64,000 nucleotides of DNA from Borrelia miyamotoi (GCF_019668505.1 NZ_AP024371.1:310001-374000); one strand, 5' to 3'. Counted from the stretch's first letter, positions 17,304 through 26,842 are shown. Numbers and translations are program-made. The notes: generated from the sequence alone by a model not told the origin.

Positions 17304-18341
17304 TTATAAATCTATTTTTATCTCAATATTACTCATCTCTTCTATCTTTTTCTCAATTCTCTTCTTAAGTTCTAAATCAGTCTTATTTACATAAAACTCA
17401 TTTAACAAATTAAATGAAATTCCCCCTTCTTTAAATCCAAAAACCTCATAAGTTCCATACTTAATCTCTCCTTTAAGAGCTCTACTCAAAACTTTTTTTA
17501 AACAAAATCTATGATTTGTAATTCCAGAACCAATGATCTTATCTTTATTATCCAAATAATCTTCACCATCAAAAAGAACAGCAAAAATGCCATGCTCACG
17601 CACTGATGAGAGAACTCCTTCAATAGCTGTACCCACAATTGGAAGAATTACAGAAACTCCTGAATCCAAAATTAAAGAATCAGATAGCATCTTCGCTCTA
17701 TTGCTATCATACCAATTTCCTAAAGTTCTAAAGAATACTTCTGAATCCAAAATCTCTTTAAATCCATTCTTGAAATAAGGAAAAATATAATTATTCATAA
17801 CAGGATATTCTTGCCCAGCAATCAAAGCAACATTCTTATTTGATAAATTAGAACCTTGTAAAAACAAACCCACATAATAACCCAATATATAAGCCTCTTC
17901 TGCAACATTATAAGACAGTGAATACACTTGAGGATTAGCATTCTTAACCAAAGAATCAAAAAGCAAAAATTTAGTATAAGGATAATTTTGGGAAACCCTA
18001 TCGATAAGTCCTTGCATTACATTATTTGTTGTAATCAAAAAATCATAATTTTTAGAATTTAATAACTTTTCAAGTAATTCTATCCATTCATGCTGATTAA
18101 ACCCAGCTTCAAATAACTTAATTTCAATATCACTTCTATTTTTTTTAAATTCAATCAAAAAATCATACATTGCTTCATAGGAAGGTGAACCACCAATGAT
18201 TCCAGGAATAAAAAATGCAATTTTTTTATTAGATGAAAACTTAAGTTCTCTAACTTTAAAAAAGTTCACATAAACAAATAAAAACAAACAGATTAATGAA
18301 ATAAAAATCCAAAAAATTCTAAATAAAAAAAATCTATTCAC
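17304..18341 (-). CDS. BMP/PnrA-family substrate-binding protein
   Basis: 345 residues from a GTG at 18341. A membrane or signal segment (about residues 5-32) precedes a periplasmic-binding fold typical of the BMP family: KKIAFFIPGIIGGSPSYEAM, FLITTNNVMQGLIDR, LLFDSLV, AYILGYYVGLFLQ and VLFDGEDYL. Members bind nucleosides. The frame is open to a TTG at 18365, but AAGAAGGTG precedes the GTG and nothing precedes the TTG. A Cys in SLIC could be a lipobox, though the hydrophobic residues after it favour a membrane anchor. The GTG overlaps the stop of a short frame upstream. Confidence 0.85.
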   Translation of the reverse strand: MNRFFLFRIFWIFISLICLFLFVYVNFFKVRELKFSSNKKIAFFIPGIIGGSPSYEAMYDFLIEFKKNRSDIEIKLFEAGFNQHEWIELLEKLLNSKNYDFLITTNNVMQGLIDRVSQNYPYTKFLLFDSLVKNANPQVYSLSYNVAEEAYILGYYVGLFLQGSNLSNKNVALIAGQEYPVMNNYIFPYFKNGFKEILDSEVFFRTLGNWYDSNRAKMLSDSLILDSGVSVILPIVGTAIEGVLSSVREHGIFAVLFDGEDYLDNKDKIIGSGITNHRFCLKKVLSRALKGEIKYGTYEVFGFKEGGISFNLLNEFYVNKTDLELKKRIEKKIEEMSNIEIKIDL

Positions 18342-18691
18342 AAAAATAAAACACCTTCTTTTCAAAAAAGGACATAAATCTTAATGCTACAAGAACAAAA
18401 CAGTATAAAATAATTGCAAATCCAATACCCAAAAAATACCAATTCCTCAAGAAAAGTTTCTTTTAAAAAGATATCATAAAAGCCTCTACTACGTCCAATT
18501 CTTATACCATATTTTGCTTAAATCAGCTTAAAATCAACTTTAAAATGACTAATTTCAAAAGACATATTTGCAAAAAACTTTATAAACACATTACAGCTAG
18601 CTAAAATTAATAATAAAGCATTTAATAATTGAGTAAACTGAACTTCAAATTCATGGAATAAAGTTAAAATCAGACAAATATTTGATCAAAA
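18334..18691 (-). pseudogene. Probable decayed reading frame between the FecR-like gene and the BMP gene
   Basis: This stretch has no intact gene. On the minus strand, the frame of the FecR-like gene continues past its TGA with a second TGA two codons on, 55 open codons (containing LLNALLLILASCNVFIKFF), a TAA at 18520-18518, and 23 more codons. After a one-base shift near 18448, 37 codons follow with a clear membrane helix (YFLGIGFAIILYCFVLVALRF) and a TAG at 18336-18334 that overlaps the GTG of the BMP gene. That overlap is typical of a real upstream gene. The last 38 codons could also stand alone from a TTG at 18450. Decay is inferred; I cannot compare homologues here. Confidence 0.45.
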
Positions 18692-19783
18692 TCAAAATTC
18701 TCTAGGCCTTAATAAATAAAATTCATTAATACTTAAATTACTAGGAACATCACCATTTGTACGAATTAAATACATTTTAAAAGAATGAATAGTTTTAAAA
18801 AACTTCTTTATTAAAGAGGATCTGTCTTTTTTATAATTTTCGAAAAATTTCAAAATAGAGCCATAAATAACCACTTTATCAGACATATCAGAAAAATTCT
18901 TAACAATATCCTCTATGAAAAAAAACATACTGGCCAAATAAATAAAATTATTAAAAAGAATACCTATTCTACCTCTTAAATAATTAACATAATTCATCAT
19001 TACAATCCTATCTCCCAAGACATGATTTTTGTCCTCTAAACTCCACTTTGAATATATGGTATTAAATTTAGGATCTCTTACAAGATAATCATATACAAAA
19101 TCAAATCTAAAACTACCTTCAATATATTTTGAAAATATATAATTTGAATGCCTACTATTCAAGGAAATAAAATTTTTACGAGACATTTCTTTAAAATTTT
19201 GAATTACATTTTCCGAAACAGAATCACCATTTTTAGATAAAAAAGAATTATTATCCCAAAGCAAAATACTAGTACCTGCCGAAATCCAATATTCATCCTT
19301 ATTATAATGCTTAAGCACACCGTCAAAAACACTAACAAAATAACTATTAAAGTATTCACAATTGACATAAAATTTTGACGGAGCATCAGTCATAAAAAAA
19401 TAATTATTTATATCAACAGACAATGAAGAACCTTTAACAACCTTATAAATAACCACCTCTAAACTTCCCTTAAATAAGTATATTTTTGCATTCTGCACAT
19501 CTTTAAGAGAAGAATAACAAATAAGGCTATGTGTGTTAGAATTCAAGGTTAAATCTGATGAAACACCATTGATTCCATACAAACCTATCTTAATTTTAGA
19601 ATTATCTCCAACCTCAATAAAATCATATTCAAAAATTTCATCACCCAAATCTAATTTAATAGGAATAGCATTTCTTACAACATTAATCTGACCTTCCATT
19701 TCTTTAACAGATGCTACTTGAGAGAATAATGCTATTTGCAAGAATAAAAGTAAAAGAATAATAATATATGACTTCAAAATCAA
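18692..19783 (-). CDS. FecR-like domain protein, exported
   Basis: 363 residues. A signal peptide (about residues 1-20, ILKSYIIILLLLFLQIALFSQ) is followed by a beta-rich region (about 25-175) that resembles FecR domains: EGQINVVRNAIPIKLDLGDEI, FIEVGDNSKIKIGL, and later FKGSLEVVIYKV. The C-terminal half is helical with no recognised motif. The start is a TTG at 19783 with GAGG five bases upstream; another TTG nine bases in is possible. The role is unknown. Its reading frame may once have continued into the decayed region after it. Confidence 0.75.
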   Translation of the reverse strand: MILKSYIIILLLLFLQIALFSQVASVKEMEGQINVVRNAIPIKLDLGDEIFEYDFIEVGDNSKIKIGLYGINGVSSDLTLNSNTHSLICYSSLKDVQNAKIYLFKGSLEVVIYKVVKGSSLSVDINNYFFMTDAPSKFYVNCEYFNSYFVSVFDGVLKHYNKDEYWISAGTSILLWDNNSFLSKNGDSVSENVIQNFKEMSRKNFISLNSRHSNYIFSKYIEGSFRFDFVYDYLVRDPKFNTIYSKWSLEDKNHVLGDRIVMMNYVNYLRGRIGILFNNFIYLASMFFFIEDIVKNFSDMSDKVVIYGSILKFFENYKKDRSSLIKKFFKTIHSFKMYLIRTNGDVPSNLSINEFYLLRPREF

Positions 19784-19845
19784 ATTTTCCTCTTTTCTAA
19801 AATCTTATAAGGTTAATTATATCTTTTTTAAAGATATTTACTAAC

Positions 19846-19874
19846 TTTAATAAAAATGAAAAATACGCTATAAT
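19846..19874 (+). promoter_or_regulatory. Probable sigma-70-type promoter upstream of the mini-lipoprotein
   Basis: TTTAAT (19846-19851), 17 bases, then a perfect TATAAT (19869-19874). Transcription from here would give a leader of about 105 bases before the ATG at 19987. The leader holds short self-complementary pieces, such as GCTGC/GTAGC at about 19940-19960 and AAGC/GCTT at about 19923-19934. Confidence 0.5.
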
Positions 19875-19986
19875 TCTGCAAAAAGTGTAAAAATAATATT
19901 TTTGCCAGGCCTGTTCTTTAAAGAAGCTAAGGCTTAAAAAAGCTGCAATTTATGTAGCCAAAACATAATATCAAAAGGATGTACCT

Positions 19987-20112
19987 ATGATGAAAAAAAT
20001 CAAATTACCATTTTTAATGTTATCTATACTTGTTTTTTCCTTAATTTCATGCTCAACCACTTCAGAGCCAGAAGAAAAAACATGTGGATACACCACTAAA
20101 CATTCAGAGTAA
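19987..20112 (+). CDS. Mini-lipoprotein (41 residues), truncated copy of the LysM gene's front end
   Basis: ATG at 19987 (a second ATG follows at once) encodes a 41-residue product: basic MMKKIK, a hydrophobic core, the lipobox LISC (Cys22), then a short polar tail with a second Cys. The ribosome site (AGGATGTA), upstream bases and signal peptide closely match those of the BB0323-type gene that starts 300 bases later: LPFLMLSILVFSLISC here, [16 protein letters not shown] there. It looks like a partial tandem duplication that has decayed, or a retained mini-lipoprotein. Between its stop and the next gene (20113-20299) I see only AT-rich spacer with the next ribosome site. Confidence 0.55.
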   Translation: MMKKIKLPFLMLSILVFSLISCSTTSEPEEKTCGYTTKHSE

Positions 20113-20299
20113 CACTAAGGCAACAGTTAGAGTATTGATACAATAAAAATGGAACATCAGATAAAAGCAAAAAAATTGTAAATGTCAAATTATGTAATAG
20201 TATGCTGTTATAGGATTTATATAAAGATGAAAGAATTAATGTCTAAAAAGCAAAGTTCTTAACTTATTATAGTCAATATCATATAGGAAGGATGTATTT

Positions 20300-21421
20300 A
20301 TGATAAAAGCAAACAAGTTATTATTTTTAATGTTATCTATATCCACTCTTTTCCTAGTTTCATGTGCAACTTCGCAGGAAGACAAAAAGAGTGTAAACTC
20401 CAAAATCTTACCTAAGGAAACAGGAGATATAAAAAGAGACATTGAAGAGATCAAAAATGGGATCATAAAAGAGCGCGGAGATCTTTTTTATTCTGAAGAA
20501 TTTAATAAAGCTGAAAAGCTTGAAAAAGAGATGGAAGCAAAATTTGCAAAAAATATGATTAAAGAAGCCAATGAAACTGCTCTAAAAGTATTAGAAAGAT
20601 ATAAAAATGTCGCACGAGATACAATAGAAAAAAAAGAAAAAATAAATTACCTGAAAGACAATATTGAAAAATATCTGAACGATGCTGAAAATAATGAAGC
20701 ATACATATGGATTCCATTAGAAATCGATGAAGTCAATAACTTATATTTCGAAGCGACAAAAAAATACAAAATGTATGACATTGAAGATTCCCTTGAAATG
20801 TATAGTAAAGCATTTAACAAAGCACAACAAACTGCTAAAAAGGCAAAAGAATCAAGAGCTCTTAAAGAAACAGATGAAAGAATGTACAAACAATTAAAAG
20901 CACTGGAAGCTGCTTCTAATCTTCCCATTTATAGCAATAACCAACTCATTCAACCCTCACCATGGAATGGAAGAACTCTACTTAAGGATCAAGGTAAATA
21001 TATAAATCTCTTAAACTCTGAAGACAATTCTTACTTACTTGGAGAAGCAACTCCATTAGTACTTGCTTATGAAGAAACAGCTAAAGAAATGCAAAAACCA
21101 GATTCAACTAAATTCAAAATACTTCAGCTTATCGAAAAAGCCAGACAATTATGGGAACAAGGACTTGAAGCCAAGAACTTCAATAACCTTAGACTTGCAA
21201 ATGAATTATTCTTAGATTCCGCAAGATATTTAAAGGCTTATCAAAGCAATGCAAGTAAGGAACTATATATAATTAAAATTGGAAACACCTTATGGGGCAT
21301 TTCTAAAAAATTATATAATGATCCTTATTTATGGCCAAAAATTTGGTTTGCAAACAGACAAAAAATTCAAAATCCAGATTTAATACATGAAAACTGGAAA
21401 ATAATAATTCCTTCTAAATAA
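20300..21421 (+). CDS. LysM-domain lipoprotein, BB0323 type
   Basis: 373 residues. The signal peptide ends in LVSC (Cys22). A long, charged, helical coiled-coil-like region follows (about 35-200, rich in Glu/Lys). The C-terminus carries one LysM domain (about 323-373: [32 protein letters not shown]). In B. burgdorferi the homologue BB0323 is known to be processed by proteolysis and needed for outer-membrane integrity, cell separation and infection; LysM domains bind peptidoglycan. AAGGATG precedes the ATG. A strong terminator follows the stop. Confidence 0.92.
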   Translation: MIKANKLLFLMLSISTLFLVSCATSQEDKKSVNSKILPKETGDIKRDIEEIKNGIIKERGDLFYSEEFNKAEKLEKEMEAKFAKNMIKEANETALKVLERYKNVARDTIEKKEKINYLKDNIEKYLNDAENNEAYIWIPLEIDEVNNLYFEATKKYKMYDIEDSLEMYSKAFNKAQQTAKKAKESRALKETDERMYKQLKALEAASNLPIYSNNQLIQPSPWNGRTLLKDQGKYINLLNSEDNSYLLGEATPLVLAYEETAKEMQKPDSTKFKILQLIEKARQLWEQGLEAKNFNNLRLANELFLDSARYLKAYQSNASKELYIIKIGNTLWGISKKLYNDPYLWPKIWFANRQKIQNPDLIHENWKIIIPSK

Positions 21422-21426
21422 AACAG

Positions 21427-21462
21427 AAAAAGAAAACAAGTTTATGCTTGTTTTCTTTTTTT
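21427..21462 (+). terminator. Rho-independent terminator after the LysM gene
   Basis: AGAAAACAAG, loop TTTATG, CTTGTTTTCT, then a run of T. The stem is about ten base pairs and starts within ten bases of the LysM stop codon. It separates this gene from the BamD-like gene downstream. Confidence 0.9.
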
Positions 21463-21502
21463 ATATCTAATAAAATTTTATAATGAAACAAGAGAATGAA
21501 AA

Positions 21503-21859
21503 ATGAAAAAATTAATACTAACAAGCATATTATTTTTTTCCTGCTATACAGCAGCCCATCTAGACAAACAACTTACAAAAGAAACCCCTTACAGTATTTA
21601 CTTAAGAGAAGCTCAAAAGGCAACAAATGTTAATGACTATAAATCTGCTTTAAAAATATACACAAAAATGATTGAAAATTACAAAGAAAACGAAAGCATA
21701 GTTGCCACTGGAAAGTATGAAATTGCTTTCATATATTACATAACAAATAAAGAAGAAACGGCAAAAAAGCTATTTGAAGAAATAATACAGTCTAATATAC
21801 AATCTCCAAAGTGGATTATCCCCCTATCTAAAAAGATAATAGAGAAAATAAACAATTAA
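21503..21859 (+). CDS. bamD: BamD-like TPR lipoprotein (BB0324 type)
   Basis: 118 residues with a short signal peptide and lipobox FFSC (Cys14), then helical pairs that read as TPRs (SIYLREAQKATNVNDYKSALKIYTKMIENY, then YEIAFIYYITNKEETAKKLFEEIIQ). B. burgdorferi BB0324, which I recall as a short lipoprotein in the same place, has been reported as the BamD orthologue of the outer-membrane protein assembly complex. This protein is much shorter than the roughly 245-residue E. coli BamD, so only part of the TPR array is kept. Confidence 0.8.
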   Translation: MKKLILTSILFFSCYTAAHLDKQLTKETPYSIYLREAQKATNVNDYKSALKIYTKMIENYKENESIVATGKYEIAFIYYITNKEETAKKLFEEIIQSNIQSPKWIIPLSKKIIEKINN

Positions 21860-21887
21860 GAGAAAAGATAAATCACCATATTCAATT

Positions 21888-21914
21888 AATATTACTTATT
21901 AATTAAGTAATATT
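21888..21914. terminator. Possible two-way terminator between the convergent bamD-like and vWA genes
   Basis: AATATTACTT, seven-base loop, AAGTAATATT: a perfect ten-base-pair inverted repeat that overlaps the last codons of the vWA gene. It lacks a strong T-run on either side and is all weak pairs except two, so its efficiency as a terminator is doubtful. Confidence 0.4.
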
Positions 21915-23014
21915 CCATAAATCGTAATATCTTTTTGCTTAGCTGCTTCAATAACATCCTCATAAACTATAGGCCCTCTAGGATATTCATGAGGCGGTGC
22001 ATCACCCAACACTATAATAAATCGATTATCCGCTTGCCAATCAAACTGAGTAACAGCAGCATTAATTCCCTCAAATACTGCTTCAGGATAATCTCCGCCA
22101 CCACTCACACTAACATCTCTAAGAACACTATTTAAATATTCCTTATTATTAAAATCGAAAGATCTTGTTAAAAACTCCTCAAGATAATCCTTATAGAATA
22201 CGAAACCTATTCTATAAGACTTAAATTTATTTAACTGAGATTCTACCATATCAAAAAGATGTTTCCTTAAAATTTCAATATGATTTTTCATACTCTCAGT
22301 CACATCAATAACAAAAACAAGATCTAAATCAGCAAGTGGATCTTCTGATTTTTCTAGAATATCTTTTATTTTATCAACAATATCAGGGCCCTTATCTGCA
22401 ACAATCACATCATCAGAAAACCTATAAAATGCTTCTTCTAAACTATTAGGCTCACTTGTATTTTCTAGTTGAGTATCCCCAAAAAATAACTCATAAGCAT
22501 TATCTTTATATTGCCCTAAATAATCATTATATTTTTTCTCAAAAGTTCTAATTGAAAACCAAAAGGGTTCTTTATTTATCCTAAGAACTTCTAAATTAAT
22601 ATCACCACTCCTTGTGGAAAAATCAGGAAAACCATACCTCAATCTCTTAGGTATTAAAATATGAAAAGCCTGTCCAAATTTCCTATTCTGAACAGGTGTA
22701 GAAGATGTCAATGATAAAAGAGTTTTATTCTGAATAACTCTACCATTTAAAATCCTAATCTCATCACCATTGATCTTATTATACTCCAATGTTCTAAATG
22801 AATAAGTAGAGACATCTTTACTCTTATCTGGAATTTCAAAAGACTCAGTTAAAATAACTGACTTAACATTTGGCTTTTTCCTAATAAAAAGATGGAAACC
22901 ATCTTCATGGGCTTCAACATACACATCATCAATATCAATACTTAAATCATCATCCATAGATGCAAATAAATTCAATACAATAAACAAGAAAATAATAAAG
23001 TAAGCTTTTTTCAT
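21899..23014 (-). CDS. Exported von Willebrand factor A domain protein
   Basis: 371 residues. A cleavable-looking signal peptide (about 1-19) precedes a region of unknown fold, then a vWA domain from about residue 228. The metal-site residues are visible: D237-V-T-E-S241 (the DxSxS motif with Thr in the middle), SGGGDYPE with D307, and VLGDAPPH with D337. vWA domains bind protein partners through a metal ion. The partner is unknown; the neighbour upstream is the flagellar collar gene flcA, 66 bases away. Confidence 0.85.
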   Translation of the reverse strand: MKKAYFIIFLFIVLNLFASMDDDLSIDIDDVYVEAHEDGFHLFIRKKPNVKSVILTESFEIPDKSKDVSTYSFRTLEYNKINGDEIRILNGRVIQNKTLLSLTSSTPVQNRKFGQAFHILIPKRLRYGFPDFSTRSGDINLEVLRINKEPFWFSIRTFEKKYNDYLGQYKDNAYELFFGDTQLENTSEPNSLEEAFYRFSDDVIVADKGPDIVDKIKDILEKSEDPLADLDLVFVIDVTESMKNHIEILRKHLFDMVESQLNKFKSYRIGFVFYKDYLEEFLTRSFDFNNKEYLNSVLRDVSVSGGGDYPEAVFEGINAAVTQFDWQADNRFIIVLGDAPPHEYPRGPIVYEDVIEAAKQKDITIYGILLN

Positions 23015-23080
23015 ACAAACCCTTACAAATTAATCAGCAACCTTATACACACACCCTCACCAATAAATTTTAATCAAAAT

Positions 23081-25933
23081 CTAAAGATTATCAGATAAAT
23101 TATCATAAAACAAAGTCTTAGAACTAATAAAATTATTCTTAAAAATATTTCTAAGGTTTAAGCTAGCTAGATCTTTTTTAGCAGTCTTAACCATATCATC
23201 ACGATTTAATAGATCAAAAATTCTAGAGGATTCAGTTAAATTTGCAACTCCTGAATCAAACAGCCTATTATCTTTAATAACACTAGCTCCAACCCTATCA
23301 CCAAGAGATGCTCTTATCTCAACAACTCCAAGATTATTGCAAATCTCAATTTTTCTTATTAATAAATCTCTATGATAATCATTTTCTTTAGGCTTAAAAC
23401 TCAAAATGCTAGACTTCTCTGATTCTAAATTCTGCAATACTCTTAAATAATAACTTCTAGAAGCCTCAAAATCACCCATTTTATAAAGAACAGATGCAAT
23501 TGAATTTAAAACCTTATCATTATTTGCAAATCCAGATATATTCTCAACTTTAAATAAACAAGCCAATGCATCTTTATAATTATTATCCTTATAATTAAGC
23601 AATGCTAATTTATAATAAACATCTGGAGAATTAACACCTTCATTTATTGCCATCTTATAAGAAGAGATCGCCGATTTAAAACCATTTAAAGTCCTAAGAA
23701 TATCCCCTTGCTTCTCATAAAGCAAAGCAAGCTCTCTAGAAACTTTAATAAGTCCATTTCTTTTATAAAAATCATATTCATTTAAAGCTAAGCTCATAAT
23801 ATTACTTGCTTTCAGAACATCATTTTCCATCTCATAAATATCCGACAAAATTCTATAAGCAATAATTTTTTCAGAGAAATTTTCAATTAAATCTTCCTGT
23901 CTAAAGCTATTTAACGCTGTTAACAAATACCCTTCCGATTTCTTAAAATCACCCATATAATAAAAATATCTACCACTCTCAAACAGAGCCTTATTGTAAT
24001 CAGGATTTTTGATCAAAATTCTTCTAAGAATATACTCGATCTCCGAATTAAGATTAATATCATTTAAAGAATTGTAAATACCCTTTCCATTACCTGTCTT
24101 AAAACTAGAAAATTCTTTATTAAGTAAGTTAATTTGGGCACTGAAATATTTGAGATTTCTAGACAAAGCATTTATCCTTTTATGATAAACTTTAAACTCA
24201 ACATATCTATCTATCAATTTTTTAGCATATTTAGTATACACTACCTCATCAATATCTAGTTCTGCATTTGCCTTAATAAAGGCATTTACATTTTCTGATT
24301 CTCTATCTGCACCAGCTTCAATGTAAACATTAAAAAGCTTAAATAAAATTTCCTTCTTACGACCATATTTTGAAAGCAAAATAGTGTAACTATTAATGCT
24401 ATCTTTGTAATACGTAGGATCTGTTTGGGCCCACTGAAAATAATTATCGCCCTTAGCCATTAATGCCTCATAATCATAAACAGAATAAGATATAACTTCA
24501 TCCAAAATTGAATTGGCATCAGCATACTCACCAAGCCTCATTTTCATAGAAGCATAAGATATATACCCATCCCTATCAAAATTTTTACGTCTTCTCTTAG
24601 AAGCATCCACAGAAAATGGATCAACAGTAAATAATTCTTCGTATTTCTCCTCAGCACTATCAAAATCTCTTATATCATCAAAAGCCCTGGCATAAGTAAG
24701 AAACCACTTTTTGTTAGGTCGCATATAATATGCATCTTTAAAAGTAGCTTTAGCAAGCTCTCTCTTATTCTCATATATGTAAACTATTCCTTCTTTATAC
24801 TTTCTATCGGATACAATGTAAAAAAACATAACATCAACTAGAAAATAAAAAGACAAAAAAGTTAAAACAATAAAAATAGATGCTATTTTAAATATCGGAG
24901 TTAAAGCTTTAGAAACTCTATAGCTAAATTTCTTTTCAAGCTTGCTAAATTCCTCTGCCTTGTAATACATAACAGGCAATTTAACAGAACGCCCAATAAT
25001 GTCTCCAACAAATTTAGCAATAAATTTAAGCCCTTTCTTATTTTGCTCAACAAGATCAATCAATGCCTCAATTTTATACTTAGAGACATTATCTAGAATT
25101 AAAGCTTCAGCAACAGCAATTCTCAAATTCCTAGGATAAGAGTTTAAATGCTTAAAAAACAAAGGATAGTCAATTTTAAAATGATTATTACCAAAAGATT
25201 TGTTATTGTCATCTCTCAAAAATTCAAAATCATCTGAAAGATTAGAAAAATCACCCTCTTCATCAAGATCAAGATTATTAAAATTCTCATCAAAAATATT
25301 TTCATTATTGTTAAGGCTTTCTATCCGATTACTTGTCTCATCTGCCTCATTCAGATTCCCAATCATACTATCAAGATCAAAATCATCATTACTATCAATT
25401 ATAGAATCTTGCTCCAAATCATTATCATCAATCTCACTATTAAGAGACTTATCAGAAGTTCGTAAATTTGAATTCAAATCACTTCCTGGATCTACATTTT
25501 GCAAACCATCAGAATTATCTAAATTCAAATTAATTACATTTTCGTCTATACTAATGGAATTATCATCAAGAATTTTATCAAGATTATCTTCCAGATTAGA
25601 ACTTAAAACATCAAAATCATTATCTAAATCATTAAATTCAGGATCAACACCTACTTTATTAGAATTTTTTAAAATTTCACTTTTGTTTGCAATGCTCTTC
25701 TGATCTTCTTCACTATCAAGAGTACCAAGAATAGAATCTAAATCAAGCTCCTCATCAGATTCTTCTTCTAAATCTACAATATCTTCCTTGTCTTCCCAAG
25801 GAACAATAATCTCTCCTTCCCTTGGAGGGTCAATATCCATTTTAATGCCAAAAGGCTCTTTTTTAGCCTTCTCATCAGAAATATTATCCAGTATTTCTTT
25901 TTTAAACTCATTTATTTTTTCTATATCAGGCAT
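23081..25933 (-). CDS. flcA: FlcA, flagellar collar TPR protein (BB0326 type)
   Basis: 950 residues. Residues 1 to about 250 are strongly acidic and low-complexity, with repeated LDSILGTLDSEED / LDSMIGNLNEADE-type units. A membrane helix lies near 342-370 (FKIASIFIVLTFLSFYFLVDVMFFYIV), and the rest is a long TPR array (for example DFDSAEEKYEELFTVDP, ALFESGRYFYYMGDFKKSEGYLLTAL, DVYYKLALLNYKDNNYKDAL). The B. burgdorferi homologue BB0326 was reported to be required for the periplasmic flagellar collar and for stator assembly. By this topology the acidic part would be cytoplasmic and the TPRs periplasmic. Confidence 0.87.
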   Translation of the reverse strand: MPDIEKINEFKKEILDNISDEKAKKEPFGIKMDIDPPREGEIIVPWEDKEDIVDLEEESDEELDLDSILGTLDSEEDQKSIANKSEILKNSNKVGVDPEFNDLDNDFDVLSSNLEDNLDKILDDNSISIDENVINLNLDNSDGLQNVDPGSDLNSNLRTSDKSLNSEIDDNDLEQDSIIDSNDDFDLDSMIGNLNEADETSNRIESLNNNENIFDENFNNLDLDEEGDFSNLSDDFEFLRDDNNKSFGNNHFKIDYPLFFKHLNSYPRNLRIAVAEALILDNVSKYKIEALIDLVEQNKKGLKFIAKFVGDIIGRSVKLPVMYYKAEEFSKLEKKFSYRVSKALTPIFKIASIFIVLTFLSFYFLVDVMFFYIVSDRKYKEGIVYIYENKRELAKATFKDAYYMRPNKKWFLTYARAFDDIRDFDSAEEKYEELFTVDPFSVDASKRRRKNFDRDGYISYASMKMRLGEYADANSILDEVISYSVYDYEALMAKGDNYFQWAQTDPTYYKDSINSYTILLSKYGRKKEILFKLFNVYIEAGADRESENVNAFIKANAELDIDEVVYTKYAKKLIDRYVEFKVYHKRINALSRNLKYFSAQINLLNKEFSSFKTGNGKGIYNSLNDINLNSEIEYILRRILIKNPDYNKALFESGRYFYYMGDFKKSEGYLLTALNSFRQEDLIENFSEKIIAYRILSDIYEMENDVLKASNIMSLALNEYDFYKRNGLIKVSRELALLYEKQGDILRTLNGFKSAISSYKMAINEGVNSPDVYYKLALLNYKDNNYKDALACLFKVENISGFANNDKVLNSIASVLYKMGDFEASRSYYLRVLQNLESEKSSILSFKPKENDYHRDLLIRKIEICNNLGVVEIRASLGDRVGASVIKDNRLFDSGVANLTESSRIFDLLNRDDMVKTAKKDLASLNLRNIFKNNFISSKTLFYDNLSDNL

Positions 25934-25948
25934 ATTATAATCAAAATC

Positions 25949-26842
25949 CTAATTCAAACCATTATATATCTTGGTTCCTTTTTCATGAAGAACCTCAAAA
26001 CGTTTTTCTAAATCATCAGCAATGCTAGAACCTAAAAGCTCTTTTGTTGGTTCTAAACCTTCTTGACTTAACTTCTCTAAAATTAAATTTTTATACTCAA
26101 ATATATCCATTACTTCTGTTGCATTATACACAACAGTATCTTCTTTAAAGATATCACAAGACATATCTTCATTTGGTGAAACTTCAAGGATATTACCATT
26201 AACACTAACCATTATAAAATAATCAAAAATCTTAAAATAACCTAAAATTCCTGAAATTATTTTTTTAGTTTCAGGCCTGCCCTTTCTATATCGTGTGGCA
26301 GTTGGAAAAACAAGAACAATATATCCACTAGTCTTTTTATTCACAATATATCTCATAGAATTAGCATTAAAAGCCCGTCTCTTTCTAACCTTCTCACGAT
26401 CAACTCCAATAAATGAATGTGGAGGATAAATAAATATTACACTATAACCTAAAGATAAAGTTTTAACAAATAAACTCTCTTGAAAAAGCTTAACGCCCGC
26501 TACAGGAACAATGTGCTCTGCAACTTCCTTATAATTCATTTCATTAAGCAAAAACTGAAAACAAGGAAAATCAAAATTACTATAATGCTCCATTAATATA
26601 ACTGAAGACCTGCCAGATTTAGATTTTTCATAAAGCTCTAAAATATTTTGAATACCAACAATAGTAGAATTACCTTTAAGAAGCCTTTTGATCATCATAT
26701 CAACCAAACTTCTACTAACAGGATCTGCCTCATGATAAGAATCATTTAAACAATTTGTCTTCTCAATAGCTTTAAATCTACTAAAAAATTCATTCTCAAT
26801 ATCTTTAAAATATTTATTAAAACTCTTATTCTGTATAAACAT
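25949..26842 (-). CDS. Glycerol-3-phosphate/lysophospholipid acyltransferase-like protein
   Basis: 297 residues. It carries the acyltransferase HxxxxD motif in MEHYSNFDFP (about residues 95-105), then a region IYPPHSFIGVDREKVRKRRAF and YIVLVFPTATRYRKGRPETKK resembling the later acyltransferase blocks. No clear membrane helix. It probably moves an acyl chain onto glycerol phosphate or a lysolipid for phospholipid synthesis; acceptor not determined. Its stop lies 15 bases before flcA, so the two are co-transcribed. Confidence 0.75.
   Translation of the reverse strand: MFIQNKSFNKYFKDIENEFFSRFKAIEKTNCLNDSYHEADPVSRSLVDMMIKRLLKGNSTIVGIQNILELYEKSKSGRSSVILMEHYSNFDFPCFQFLLNEMNYKEVAEHIVPVAGVKLFQESLFVKTLSLGYSVIFIYPPHSFIGVDREKVRKRRAFNANSMRYIVNKKTSGYIVLVFPTATRYRKGRPETKKIISGILGYFKIFDYFIMVSVNGNILEVSPNEDMSCDIFKEDTVVYNATEVMDIFEYKNLILEKLSQEGLEPTKELLGSSIADDLEKRFEVLHEKGTKIYNGLN

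Noticed and set aside
25200-25703. A 167-residue serine-rich frame on the plus strand
   Set aside because: It is the reverse reading of the acidic repeat region of flcA; Asp/Glu-rich codons read as Ser/Lys/Leu on the other strand. No ribosome site.
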